Part shown: positions 6,937 through 14,465 of the stretch, in pieces | Numbering within the stretch: position 1 is the first letter of the stretch | How the letters are laid out: the number at the start of each line of letters is the position of its first letter | Assembly: GCA_937910385.1 (NCBI GenBank) | Contig: CALEPT010000085.1 | Location: 1 to 23,409, forward strand | DNA length: 23,409 bases | Direction of reading: 5' to 3' | From: an uncultured Ruminococcus sp. | GTDB taxonomy: Bacteria > Bacillota > Clostridia > Oscillospirales > Ruminococcaceae | Position numbers and translations under genes: made by a program | The notes under the pieces: model-generated | Databases searched by the model: none | The model's input: the letters and a program-made list of their open reading frames with translations, nothing else | Told to the model about the DNA's origin: nothing

Positions 6937-7401
6937 TTACTGATTCCTAATTTTCATATTGCGGTCTATCTCGCGTTTGGCGTCGCGTTTTGCGGCATCG
7001 GCACGTTTATCGTAGAGCTTTTTACCCTTGCACAGACCAAGCTTGACCTTGACCTTTGAATCCTTGAAATACAGGCTCAGCGGAATAAGCGAGAGTCCTT
7101 CCTGTTTGAGTGTACCGTAGAGCTTATTTATCTCCCTTTTATGCATGAGAAGTCTTCTTACGCGCATGGGATCGCGGTTGAAGATATTGCCCTTTTCATA
7201 CGGAGAGATGTGCATTCCGCGCACGTGCAGCTCGCCCTTGTCGATAGAGCACCACGAGTCCTTTAAATTGACTCCGCCCTGTCGTATGGACTTTACCTCG
7301 GTGCCCACGAGTTCTATACCCGCCTCATATTCTTCGAGGACAAAGTAATCGTGTCTTGCCTTGCGGTTATCGGCAATAGCTTTAGTACCCTTTGAGCGCA
7401 T
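6937..7401 (-). CDS. smpB: SsrA-binding protein SmpB
   Basis: 154-aa partner of tmRNA that places it in the A site of stalled ribosomes. It has the family landmarks: IADNRKARHDYFVLEEYEAGIELVGTEVKSIRQG, the DSWCSID...VRGMHISPYEKGN segment, RRLLMHKREI, LIPLSLYFKDSKVKVKLGLCKGKKLYDKR, and the basic C-terminal tail (KREIDRNMKIRNQ) that enters the mRNA channel. Ribosome site GGGAAGGA upstream. It is transcribed from a consensus promoter at 7434-7462 and lies 1.2 kb from ssrA in the same orientation, a common arrangement in Firmicutes. Confidence 0.97.
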   Translation of the reverse strand: MRSKGTKAIADNRKARHDYFVLEEYEAGIELVGTEVKSIRQGGVNLKDSWCSIDKGELHVRGMHISPYEKGNIFNRDPMRVRRLLMHKREINKLYGTLKQEGLSLIPLSLYFKDSKVKVKLGLCKGKKLYDKRADAAKRDAKREIDRNMKIRNQ

Positions 7402-7433
7402 TTTTCCGTTCCTTCCCTTTGGCTTTTTTACTT

Positions 7434-7462
7434 ATTATAATCCGAAAGTAAGCTTATGTCAA
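7434..7462 (-). promoter_or_regulatory. Consensus smpB promoter
   Basis: Minus strand TTGACA (7457-7462), 17 bp, TATAAT (7434-7439): a perfect sigma-A consensus, 33 nt upstream of the smpB ATG. Confidence 0.9.
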
Positions 7463-7823
7463 GTCGATTTTTGTATTATTCAGTTTCTTTTTTGCATTGC
7501 TGTAACCGTCACGGTTCTGCGAGCCGAAATTCACATTATAGAGCTCGTGACGCCGTAGCTGCCGATGATAGTCTTGTTGTCGTGAACGCGATGATATGCA
7601 GCGATTCACACGCTTGCAGTAAAATGAAAGCCTCCGGACGTTATGAACCGCCTCACATTGTGCGTACAGCACAAAAAACACCTATGGCTAATTGAATCAA
7701 GCAACAAACCGGCTTCGCAATTCAAGCGGAATCAGTTAGGACAGTAAGCATAGAGAAGGTTTTCGTGAAAACATTGTAAAGACGGATACAGCAAGCTAAA
7801 TTATTACCGAAAGGGTGCTTACA
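7463..7823. other. Intergenic region, no convincing gene
   Basis: Open frames on both strands lack ribosome sites and family signals. The minus frame ending at 7454 closes with a protein-like LYNVNFGSQNRDGYSNAKKKLNNTKID stretch and might be a relic gene end, but nothing upstream supports it. A small hairpin GTTTTC-GT-GAAAAC lies at 7759-7772. Confidence 0.4.
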
Positions 7824-8054
7824 ATGATTGATATGATTTATAACTTCCGGCAGGGCGATATTCACACTGCCGAGTTTTCTGACGAGTTTAACGAACTCTG
7901 CATACCGTTTGAAAATTCGCTTAGCGAGGAGCAGATTGATGTATTCCATAAAATCCTTGACTGCGTGAGCGATACCGCCGCCGCTGAAATGAGAGCTGCA
8001 TACAAGGTCGGTTTCAAGGACTGTGTGGCATTGATGAGAGAGATTCAGAAGTAA
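7824..8054 (+). CDS. Small DUF6809-like protein (76 aa)
   Basis: All-helical acidic protein: MIDMIYNFRQGDI, FSDEFNELCIPFENSLSEEQIDVFHKILDCVSDTAAAEMRAAYKVGFKDCVALMREI. The order (short 'IYnG.I' opening, ELxxxxExxLsEEQ helix, then a helix ending GFK.....M.EI) matches the DUF6809 family of small proteins of unknown role, common in Firmicutes accessory DNA. ATG 7824 is preferred over GTG 7815 because AAAGGG lies 8-9 nt upstream. A terminator follows at 8080. Family call from pattern only. Confidence 0.65.
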   Translation: MIDMIYNFRQGDIHTAEFSDEFNELCIPFENSLSEEQIDVFHKILDCVSDTAAAEMRAAYKVGFKDCVALMREIQK

Positions 8055-8079
8055 TCACATAGATACCTATTAAGGAATT

Positions 8080-8118
8080 GTCTTATCCCTGTGAACGGGG
8101 ATAAGACTTTTTCTTTTC
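8080..8118 (+). terminator. Rho-independent terminator
   Basis: GTCTTATCCC (8080-8089) pairs with GGGATAAGAC (8098-8107), 8-nt loop, then TTTTTCTTTT. It ends the 76-aa gene 25 nt after its stop. Confidence 0.9.
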
Positions 8119-8123
8119 GATGA

Positions 8124-8152
8124 TTGACTTTTCCAATGGGTTTTGGTATAAT
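8124..8152 (+). promoter_or_regulatory. Sigma-A promoter of the APH-like kinase gene
   Basis: TTGACT (8124-8129), 17 bp, TATAAT (8147-8152), starting 6 nt after the preceding terminator. Predicted leader about 55 nt. Confidence 0.85.
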
Positions 8153-8212
8153 ACTGGCATAGGGTAGGCACTTGGCTTGCGTGTGAAAATCGGAATTAAC
8201 ATGGGTGATATA

Positions 8213-9247
8213 ATGGATAGGCGGAAAATCCCAACGAACGAAATAGTAAGCATTTTTCGTATGTTTTTTGATGTAACACCGATCTCGTATCAAGCAATCA
8301 ATACAAGCAGGGGGGATAGTGATTTTCGAGAAACTATTATTGTTGAAACAGAATCAGGCAATAAGTGGGTAATAAAGTTTGCTGATAATGATTTTACATT
8401 TCCTGAAAAAATAAGGATATGGCAGAGAACCGTGCTGGAGTATATAAAGCTGGGCTATTATTGTCCGAAAATATACTGTGATAGAACAGGCAGCTTTCCT
8501 ATTGTTTCTTATAGCGGACATGAATGTGTAGCATATGTCGAAGAATATTCTCCATTTGCTTCGGTAGAGGATAGAAATTCTATCCAAAACAATGAGGACA
8601 ATTCGATTTATGAAAAATGCAAACAAGATATTTGGAGTATGACAGCAAAGGTAGCGGCAAAACATCTTGACTATACAGACTATCCGTCGGCATACTGTCT
8701 GTTTGAAACATTCTGCCCAAGTGATAAAATTGATGAGGTGCTTGATAATGCTCTGAAATGGAAAGAATATGCTGATACACTGCCTGACGAATTCAAGGAA
8801 CAAGTGCAAAAGATATGGCACTTATGGACAAGCAACAGAACAATACTTGAAACAGTATATAAAAAGCTCCCTACCTCTGTCTTTCAAGCCGATCTTAACA
8901 CGACGAACATACTTATTGATGATCTCGGAAAATTTGTCGGAGTTTACGACTTTAATCTTTGCGGAAAAGATGTCTTTTTAAATTATCTTATGCGTGAAAA
9001 TTTTGGTGATTTTGAAACGGAAATCAAATCAATATGTAAAGCACTTAGAATTTCAAGCGCACATTATCATTTTTCAGATACCGAAAAAGAAACGGCTTTG
9101 ATTCTGTATCGCTGTCTTAAACCTCTATGGTACAACAAGCTTGAACTACTGAAGGAGTTAAAAAGTGATAATGAAGCAATAAAAGAATTTCTTGATAAGA
9201 CAGAATATTATCTCACCGCATACATAGATTTCAGATCTTATATGTAG
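8213..9247 (+). CDS. APH/choline-kinase-like phosphotransferase
   Basis: About 344 aa with the aminoglycoside phosphotransferase (protein-kinase-like) fold. N-lobe: TIIVETESGNKWVIKFAD (ATP-site Lys in WVIKF) and YVEEYS hinge. C-lobe: VFQADLNTTNILIDDLGKFVGVYDFNLCGKDVFLNYL, with the catalytic-loop Asp near residue 227 and the DFN metal-binding Asp near 246. The usual HGDxxxxN reads QADLNTTN, so His is replaced by Gln and Gly by Ala, as I recall for clostridial members of this family that are not known drug-resistance enzymes. ATG 8213 (MDRRKIP) has GGGTGAT close upstream; 8201 and GTG 8177 are alternatives. Substrate unknown. Lower GC than its neighbours. Confidence 0.8.
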   Translation: MDRRKIPTNEIVSIFRMFFDVTPISYQAINTSRGDSDFRETIIVETESGNKWVIKFADNDFTFPEKIRIWQRTVLEYIKLGYYCPKIYCDRTGSFPIVSYSGHECVAYVEEYSPFASVEDRNSIQNNEDNSIYEKCKQDIWSMTAKVAAKHLDYTDYPSAYCLFETFCPSDKIDEVLDNALKWKEYADTLPDEFKEQVQKIWHLWTSNRTILETVYKKLPTSVFQADLNTTNILIDDLGKFVGVYDFNLCGKDVFLNYLMRENFGDFETEIKSICKALRISSAHYHFSDTEKETALILYRCLKPLWYNKLELLKELKSDNEAIKEFLDKTEYYLTAYIDFRSYM

Positions 9248-9306
9248 CAGCAAATAGATTCTGATTTATATTAGTAAGTTATCCAAAAAACCATATTCTC
9301 GTAAGC

Positions 9307-9464
9307 CTTGCCGAGCCGCATTTTATCAATCATCTTATGAATGAAAACGGCAGGCTGTCGATCGGCCTCGTGACCGCGGTATGCCGACCATTAAAGCGGC
9401 GGATCTCATGCTTGAATATAAGGTCGATGACATCTATAAAGCGATAAACAGATTGAAGCTATGA
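9307..9464 (+). pseudogene. Coding relic with frameshift
   Basis: In 9248-9546 one frame reads LAEPHFINHLMNENGRLSIG up to about 9380. A second frame then continues GMPTIKAADLMLEYKVDDIY and ends at TGA 9462-9464. Together they look like the C-terminal end of a lost gene with a frameshift at about 9375-9381. I do not recognise the family, and there is no start or ribosome site. Confidence 0.3.
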
Positions 9465-9546
9465 AAGAAGCAAATTGTAAATCTGAACTGCACAGTATTT
9501 ATGATATGATTTTTCTGTGCGTAGAACAACTTCTCGGAGGTGAGAT

Positions 9547-10584
9547 ATGAAATATACGAAGCTTGGCAATTCAGACCTGAACGTTTCCCGTATATGTATG
9601 GGCTGTATGGGCTTCGGTGATGCGGCAAACGGTCAGCACTCATGGACGATCGACGAAGTGCATTCCCGTGAGATCATCAAGCATGGGCTTGACCTCGGCG
9701 TGAATTTCTACGATACCGCGATCGCTTATCAGTCGGGAACAAGCGAGCAGTATTTGGGCAGAGCCCTGCGTGACTTTGCAAAGCGTGACGAGGTTGTAGT
9801 CGCTACGAAATTCCTGCCGAGAACGCCTGCGGATATTGAAGCAGGTATCACAGGACAGCAGCACATCGAGCGTATGATAAACAAAAGCCTTGAAAACCTC
9901 GGCATTGACTACGTTGACCTCTATATCTATCATATGTGGGACTGGAACACTCCTATCTATGATATCCTTGATGGGCTGAACAGAGTTATCAAAGCGGGGA
10001 AAGCAAGATATATCGGCATTTCCAACTGCTATGCGTGGCAGCTTGCAAAGGCAAATGCGCTTGCCGAGCGTGAGGGATTTGCAAAGTTTGTGAGCATTCA
10101 GGGACATTACAATCTGATCTTCCGTGAGGAGGAGCGTGAAATGGCAATGCTCTGCGATGAAGATAACATCGCTATGACACCATACAGCGCACTTGCCAGC
10201 GGCAGACTTGCCCGACTCCCCGGCGAAACATCAAAGCGTGCCGAGGAGGATACCTACGCAAAATTCAAGTATGATTCCACAAAAGAACAGGACGAGATAA
10301 TCATCAGGCGAGTTGCAGAGCTTGCCGAAAAGCACGGCGTTTTCATGACAGAGGTCAGCCTTGCGTGGCTGCTGACAAAGGTAACATCTCCCGTTGTCGG
10401 CGCAACAAAACTGCATCACATCGAGGGTGCTGCAAAGGCGGTGGAGCTTGAGCTTACTGCTAATGAAATCGCATATCTTGAAGAACCCTATGTACCCCAT
10501 GCGCTTGCAGGAGTTATGGCGCAGAATAAGCCCGCTAACAAGAATCACAAACACGTCTGGGGTATGGGAAATCAGAGAATTTGA
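9547..10584 (+). CDS. Aldo/keto reductase
   Basis: 345-aa NADPH-dependent oxidoreductase of the large bacterial AKR group (COG0667-like). The catalytic tetrad is readable: Asp56 and Tyr61 in NFYDTAIAY, Lys88 in VVATKF, His129 in LYIYHMWD. The barrel then shows RYIGISNCYAWQL, FVSIQGHYNLIFREEEREM, MTPYSALASGRLARL (cofactor-binding loop) and SPVVGATKLHHIEGA near the C-terminus. Ribosome site TCGGAGGTG just before the ATG. An inverted repeat GCACAG...CTGTGC (9490-9495 / 9515-9520) brackets a possible -10 (TATGAT), a candidate regulatory site. It reduces aldehydes or ketones; the substrate is not deducible. It precedes the flavodoxin-CMD-cupin gene, a common redox neighbourhood. Confidence 0.92.
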   Translation: MKYTKLGNSDLNVSRICMGCMGFGDAANGQHSWTIDEVHSREIIKHGLDLGVNFYDTAIAYQSGTSEQYLGRALRDFAKRDEVVVATKFLPRTPADIEAGITGQQHIERMINKSLENLGIDYVDLYIYHMWDWNTPIYDILDGLNRVIKAGKARYIGISNCYAWQLAKANALAEREGFAKFVSIQGHYNLIFREEEREMAMLCDEDNIAMTPYSALASGRLARLPGETSKRAEEDTYAKFKYDSTKEQDEIIIRRVAELAEKHGVFMTEVSLAWLLTKVTSPVVGATKLHHIEGAAKAVELELTANEIAYLEEPYVPHALAGVMAQNKPANKNHKHVWGMGNQRI

Positions 10585-10600
10585 AGAAGAATCACTATGA

Positions 10601-10723
10601 TCTGCAACGAAACAGTTACAATGGAAATCGAAACGGTACAGGCTTATCAAGGACGGCAAACGGTTTGCGGCAATCACATCGGCAAGCGAACTGAAAAAGT
10701 GGGTCGATACGCTAAAAATTTAA
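10601..10723 (+). pseudogene. Relic C-terminus of a lost gene
   Basis: Between the reductase and the fusion gene one frame reads WKSKRYRLIKDGKRFAAITS then ASELKKWVDTLKI and a TAA at 10721-10723. The composition is protein-like, but the frame has a stop just upstream (10598) and no start. It looks like the surviving end of a gene removed by deletion. Family not recognised. Confidence 0.35.
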
Positions 10724-10742
10724 GCAAAGTTGAGGTCTGAAT

Positions 10743-12041
10743 ATGGAAAGCATCATGATTCTCAACAAAGCCGCCCGGAAGAATAGGAGTACGGCAGCGC
10801 TGATAAGAGCTTTTACAGAAGGCGCAGAAAGCGCAGGTAATCAGGTCACGCAGTTTTACTGGCAGGAGATGAAAATTCACGGCTGTATGAGTTGCAACGG
10901 CTGCGCAAGAGCGCCCAAAGGGGCAGAAGATCCATGCGTACAAAAGGACGATATGGGCAGGATCAATGCGGCGTTCATGAAAGCAGATATGGTCATTTTT
11001 GCTTCGCCCGTCTACTTCCGGACGGTCACGGGAATGCTGAAAATCGCAGCCGATAGGCTTTATGCAGAGCTGAAAGCTCTTGGATACGCCGGATTTCCGA
11101 GAAAAAGTGTTCTGCTTATGACCGCAGGCAGTTCAGATTACAGTCAGGCAACACATTGGTACAAAACCTTCGAACGTAACCTTGGTTGGAAGAATCCGGG
11201 TGAAGTGCTCGGAGCAGAAAAACAAAAGAAGCCCATAGGCTTGGTGCTTCGATCAGATAAAGGAGATAATGTTATGTCAGAAAAAATCGTACAGACAGCA
11301 GGAAGAGATCAGCTTGGCGAATTTGCACCATTGTTCGCGCACCTCAATGACGATATACTGTTCGGCGAGGTATGGAACGAACAGGCAATTGATGTAAAAA
11401 TAAAGTGCATTATCACGGTAGTGTCACTGATGGCTTCGGGCATGACCGACAGCTCACTTGCATATCATTTGCAGAACGCAAAGGCACATGGCGTGACCAA
11501 AGAGGAAATTGCAGCTATCATCACCCATGCAACGATGTACGTCGGCTGGCCGAAGGGCTGGGCGGTGTTCAGGCTTGCAAAGGACATCTGGAACGAGACT
11601 GCACCCGAGCTTACCGATAAGGACAGATATCAGAATACCATATTCTTCCCTGTTGGTGAGCCGAATCCTTACGGCGATTACTTCGTCGGACAGAGCTATC
11701 TTGCGCCTGTTTCCACTGAACAAGTACCTGTTTTCAACGTGACCTTTGAGCCTTCCTGCCGTAACAATTGGCATATACATCACGCAAAGAGCGGCGGCGG
11801 TCAGATGCTGATCTGTGTCGGCGGCAGAGGTTACTATCAGGAGTGGGGCAAAGAAGCAAGAGAGCTTCATCCGGGCGATGTTGTGAATATCCCTGCGAAT
11901 GTCAAGCACTGGCATGGTGCAGCTCCTGATTCATGGTTCTCACACCTTGCGATCGAGGTTCAGGGCGAGGACGGCAGTACAGAGTGGTGCGAGGCTGTTT
12001 CCGATGAGGATTATCCTCCCGTGAGAGCATTCTTGCGATGA
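10743..12041 (+). CDS. In-frame fusion: flavodoxin-like FMN reductase / carboxymuconolactone decarboxylase / cupin
   Basis: 432 aa in three parts. Residues 1-165: NADPH-dependent FMN reductase or flavodoxin family (MILNKAARKNRSTAALI phosphate loop, HGCMSCNGCARAP Cys motif, VIFASPVYFRTVTGMLK). Residues 178-290: carboxymuconolactone decarboxylase family (MSEKIVQTAGRDQLGEFAP, ITHATMYVGWPKGW). Residues about 325-420: cupin, with metal ligands in NNWHIHHAKSGGGQM and VKHWHGAAPDSWFSHL. CMD-cupin proteins starting MSEKIVQTAGRDQL are common alone; the reductase is normally a separate gene. The join keeps the old ribosome site (AAGGAG at 11260-11265) and ATG (11274) of the CMD-cupin gene inside the frame, and the reductase lacks its usual last 15-20 residues. 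Both a 432-aa and a 255-aa product may be made. Confidence 0.85.
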   Translation: MESIMILNKAARKNRSTAALIRAFTEGAESAGNQVTQFYWQEMKIHGCMSCNGCARAPKGAEDPCVQKDDMGRINAAFMKADMVIFASPVYFRTVTGMLKIAADRLYAELKALGYAGFPRKSVLLMTAGSSDYSQATHWYKTFERNLGWKNPGEVLGAEKQKKPIGLVLRSDKGDNVMSEKIVQTAGRDQLGEFAPLFAHLNDDILFGEVWNEQAIDVKIKCIITVVSLMASGMTDSSLAYHLQNAKAHGVTKEEIAAIITHATMYVGWPKGWAVFRLAKDIWNETAPELTDKDRYQNTIFFPVGEPNPYGDYFVGQSYLAPVSTEQVPVFNVTFEPSCRNNWHIHHAKSGGGQMLICVGGRGYYQEWGKEARELHPGDVVNIPANVKHWHGAAPDSWFSHLAIEVQGEDGSTEWCEAVSDEDYPPVRAFLR

Positions 12042-12172
12042 TTGCTAAGGCGCAGGAGTTTGGCGAGATCAAGTTTTTTCAACCCTATTGTATCATAGAT
12101 TATGTTACTTACATCATTAAAATATGTAAGCATTTCTATCATGCAAAGTTCCTCGGCTGTAAAATATATCAT
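12011..12172 (-). CDS. Small unrecognised ORF (53 aa) downstream of the lipoprotein gene
   Basis: Starts 15 nt after the lipoprotein stop with a clear AAAGGAG site 9 nt before its ATG, and reads MIYFTAEELCMIEMLTYFND. The second half is basic and Leu-rich (GLKKLDLAKLLRLSNHRKN) and its last 31 nt overlap the 3' end of the convergent fusion gene. The helical first half looks like a genuine protein start; the tail may be read-through into foreign sequence after a truncation. Function unknown. It would be co-transcribed with the lipoprotein. No other gene is visible in 12042-12186. Confidence 0.4.
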   Translation of the reverse strand: MIYFTAEELCMIEMLTYFNDVSNIIYDTIGLKKLDLAKLLRLSNHRKNALTGG

Positions 12173-12186
12173 ATAATAAATCTCCT

Positions 12187-13005
12187 TTACTTATTATTTC
12201 TGATCTCTAAATTATAAATAATCGTGATCTCAGTATCATCATACATATTTTCATAGGTGAAATTATCAAAATCTTCCCGCTTGGTTATTGTAGCACTAAG
12301 CCTACATCTGTATACACCATATACGCTTCTATATGCCTCAGCAAATTCATTCAATTTCTCTTCAGAACAAATATCGTCAGGTAATAATAATTCGGCAACA
12401 GAACGGACATTTCCACCTATCACGGTTTCTTCGCTGATCTCGTCTCCAAATTCTAAATCCGTTCCCATCGGGTGTACATAGACTTTGAAATTATCTTTTC
12501 CAAAATAATTTTCTAAATAATCAATAATGACATTTTCCATAGCCTCTCTTACGACCACAAGCATATAATCGTCGCTGCAATTGCCGTCGCGATCATAGCT
12601 TACTGTTACGACGTTTCTATCGTCTGACCTATCATAACCTGCAGGAACAACCTTGGTATATTCAGTATTCATGAGTCCCGCCGACATATGGGAGCCATAC
12701 TCAAATTCAACTCCCGGATACTTCTCATCAAGATATAAAAAAGCGTCCTCGATATCCATTATGCCAGCCTTCTGTTTATAAGATAATTCATCAATATCAG
12801 TCGGAAGCGAATTCGCAGCAAGTATTTCCTTTTGTCGCTCCGTCAGTACAGACCGGTCTGCTGTAGGCAGCTCTTCGCTCGAATCAGTTTTTGAAGAATT
12901 TAATTTAGTTAAATCCGATAATGATATACAACTGCAAAAACATAAACTCGTCATTATGCTTATTGCTGCGATAAAAGCTCTTATACGGTATAATTGTTTT
13001 TTCAT
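12187..13005 (-). CDS. Unrecognised lipoprotein (272 aa)
   Basis: Exported lipoprotein: basic start MKKQLYRIRAF, hydrophobic AAISIMTSLCF, lipobox Cys in FCSC, then a Ser/Thr linker. The mature part is acidic with alternating strands and helices (GVEFEYGSHMSAGL, NVVTVSYDRDGNCSDDYMLVVVREAMENVIIDYLENYF, SVAELLLPDDICSEEKLNEF). This organisation recalls short secreted proteins of Ruminococcus without assigned function. AAGGAGG lies 5 nt before the ATG. Its own promoter is at 13030-13058. It ends in front of the 53-aa ORF. I could not assign a family. Confidence 0.7.
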   Translation of the reverse strand: MKKQLYRIRAFIAAISIMTSLCFCSCISLSDLTKLNSSKTDSSEELPTADRSVLTERQKEILAANSLPTDIDELSYKQKAGIMDIEDAFLYLDEKYPGVEFEYGSHMSAGLMNTEYTKVVPAGYDRSDDRNVVTVSYDRDGNCSDDYMLVVVREAMENVIIDYLENYFGKDNFKVYVHPMGTDLEFGDEISEETVIGGNVRSVAELLLPDDICSEEKLNEFAEAYRSVYGVYRCRLSATITKREDFDNFTYENMYDDTEITIIYNLEIRNNK

Positions 13006-13029
13006 TTTTGCCTCCTTGGGTGTGATTTC

Positions 13030-13058
13030 ATTATAACATCGTGGGAGTTTGCTGTCCT
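13030..13058 (-). promoter_or_regulatory. Promoter of the lipoprotein gene
   Basis: Minus strand AGGACA (13053-13058), 17 bp, TATAAT (13030-13035), 25 nt before the ATG. The -35 matches consensus at 4 of 6 bases, the -10 at 6 of 6. Confidence 0.65.
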
Positions 13059-13086
13059 GATATTTTGTGGCTTTTGGTGTTAGGTC

Positions 13087-13821
13087 TCATTCTTCAAAAA
13101 GATGTCTCAGTATCTGCTTGCGGTCATTGATGAACATTTTTGTTATCTGGTAACTCTGAGTGTCCTCATAGTTTATAGGCTGAATCGTCCCCTCGTCAAA
13201 GCTGAGGATAGTCGCACCGGGAAATCCCAGAAGAATAGGCGAATGAGTAACGATAATGAACTGTGAATCATTCTTCACACATTTGGTCATTTCAAGCATA
13301 AGTGTAAGCTGTCTCTGGGGAGATAGTGCTGCTTCGGGCTCGTCGAGGATGTACAGACCATTCGGATAGAAACTATCCTGAACAACTTTGAGGAAGCTTT
13401 CACCGTGGGACTTTTTGTGGAATTCCTGCGGCGGCTTTTTACAGCCCGGAATCTTTGAATAATAGTCCTCGGCAGTAGCCACATTGTAGAAGCTTTCTGC
13501 TCTGAGAAAATATCCCCACTTGGCTTTATTGAAGCTGCGCACCAGCCGCATAGCATCGTGCAGCTCGGAGTGTGAATCATAGGTGGAAAAGCTGTAATTG
13601 AGAGTTCCGCCCTCGGGATTGAATCCGTATGCAACAGCGATTGCCTCTAAAAGCGTGGACTTGCCGCTGCCGTTTTCACCCACAAAAAACGTGACAGGCG
13701 TATTGAAGGACAGCTCATCAAGCTCCCTGATAGCCGCTATTTTACGCAGATAGCTGAATCGTTCTATTTTGTCCCATTTGACTTTCAGCCCTGTGAGATA
13801 TAATTCGTTCGGTTCAAGCAT
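13087..13821 (-). CDS. Small ABC/AAA-type ATPase (COG3910-like)
   Basis: 244-aa stand-alone SMC/ABC-like ATPase. Walker A is FFVGENGSGKSTLLEAIAVAYG (residues about 45-66), the signature-like KSHGESFLKVV follows in the second half, Walker B is LYILDEPEAALSPQRQL, and the switch His is in FIIVTHSPILLGFPGATIL. The protein has no DNA-binding or membrane domain. This family (predicted ATPase, COG3910) is widespread in Firmicutes with unknown role. It starts 2 nt after the methyltransferase stop and is probably translated from the same mRNA. Confidence 0.85.
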   Translation of the reverse strand: MLEPNELYLTGLKVKWDKIERFSYLRKIAAIRELDELSFNTPVTFFVGENGSGKSTLLEAIAVAYGFNPEGGTLNYSFSTYDSHSELHDAMRLVRSFNKAKWGYFLRAESFYNVATAEDYYSKIPGCKKPPQEFHKKSHGESFLKVVQDSFYPNGLYILDEPEAALSPQRQLTLMLEMTKCVKNDSQFIIVTHSPILLGFPGATILSFDEGTIQPINYEDTQSYQITKMFINDRKQILRHLFEE

Positions 13822-13823
13822 TT

Positions 13824-14360
13824 TTACCCCTCATTCTTCTTAAAATCCAACCTCACCAGCGCCTTGCCATTCGGCAGTGGATAGGTCTCCTTCAATATCA
13901 GCGAGTAGCCTATATCGTTCATGGCAGCCGTGAGTGCCTTTTCCTCCATTTGGTGATGAACCTCGTCCAGCCTGTCGAAAGCTCGCAGGTACGGCGACTC
14001 CGACACCCACTGCTCCTCGTCCGTGTTTATCTGTATCACGCAGGAAACGTACTCGGGAGCGGTCTGAAAAACGGCTCGCTGGAACGCTCCGTAGCCGATG
14101 TATTCAATTAGCAGGTTCGCTATCAGAAGCTGTGCCTGCGGGAGCTTCTCTGCCTCGTTTATAAGGTCGATGTGCAGGCATTTCAGAACTCCTGAAAGCT
14201 GAGTATATCGCTGAGTTACCGCACGGAGGTAGTCCGCATTGATGTCGATACCGTAGACCCTGCGGAACTTGTCAGTGCCGATGTGTTCAAGTCCGTTTCC
14301 GCCCGTAACTCCCAGAACTGTGGCAGTCTCCACAGGGTAGGCGGCGAACTGCTCCTTCAT
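13824..14360 (-). CDS. Class I SAM methyltransferase, 5'-truncated
   Basis: 178 aa from the first ATG. Motif I is VLGVTGGNGLEHIG (residues 15-28), motif II VYGIDINADYL, then LLIANLLIEYIGYGAFQRAVF and LPNGKALVRLDF at the end, as in small-molecule methyltransferases of this group. The frame continues upstream without an ATG for about 20 codons reading VHDSVHDRLRQLQALDSI, which resembles the usual N-terminal helix (RQLQxLxxIMKEQ). The gene has therefore lost its original start and now begins at a Met inside that helix. Its ATG overlaps the stop of a lipoprotein-leader ORF (TAATG), so translation is probably coupled. Activity uncertain because the SAM-capping helix is shortened. Substrate unknown. 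Confidence 0.75.
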   Translation of the reverse strand: MKEQFAAYPVETATVLGVTGGNGLEHIGTDKFRRVYGIDINADYLRAVTQRYTQLSGVLKCLHIDLINEAEKLPQAQLLIANLLIEYIGYGAFQRAVFQTAPEYVSCVIQINTDEEQWVSESPYLRAFDRLDEVHHQMEEKALTAAMNDIGYSLILKETYPLPNGKALVRLDFKKNEG

Positions 14361-14449
14361 TATGGAATCAAGCGCTTGAAGCTGCCGCAGGCGATCATGG
14401 ACAGAGTCATGAACAGTGTTGATACAATAACAGCTATCTTATGCTTCAT
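14360..14449 (-). CDS. Lipoprotein signal-peptide remnant (29 aa) coupled to the methyltransferase
   Basis: AGGAG lies 8 nt before ATG 14449; the product is a full lipoprotein leader, MKHKIAVIVSTLFMTLSMIA then CGS, followed by six out-of-frame residues (FKRLIP) and a TAA sharing its last base with the methyltransferase ATG. It appears to be the 5' end of a lipoprotein gene joined by deletion to the body of the methyltransferase gene. It may act only as a leader that delivers ribosomes to the next start. Confidence 0.55.
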   Translation of the reverse strand: MKHKIAVIVSTLFMTLSMIACGSFKRLIP

Positions 14450-14465
14450 ACATATCACTCCTGTC

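Noticed and set aside
7454..7695. Overlapping frames on both strands in the smpB upstream region
   Set aside because: No ribosome site, and the minus frame overlaps the smpB -35. Only the minus C-terminal stretch looks protein-like, which is not enough for a call.
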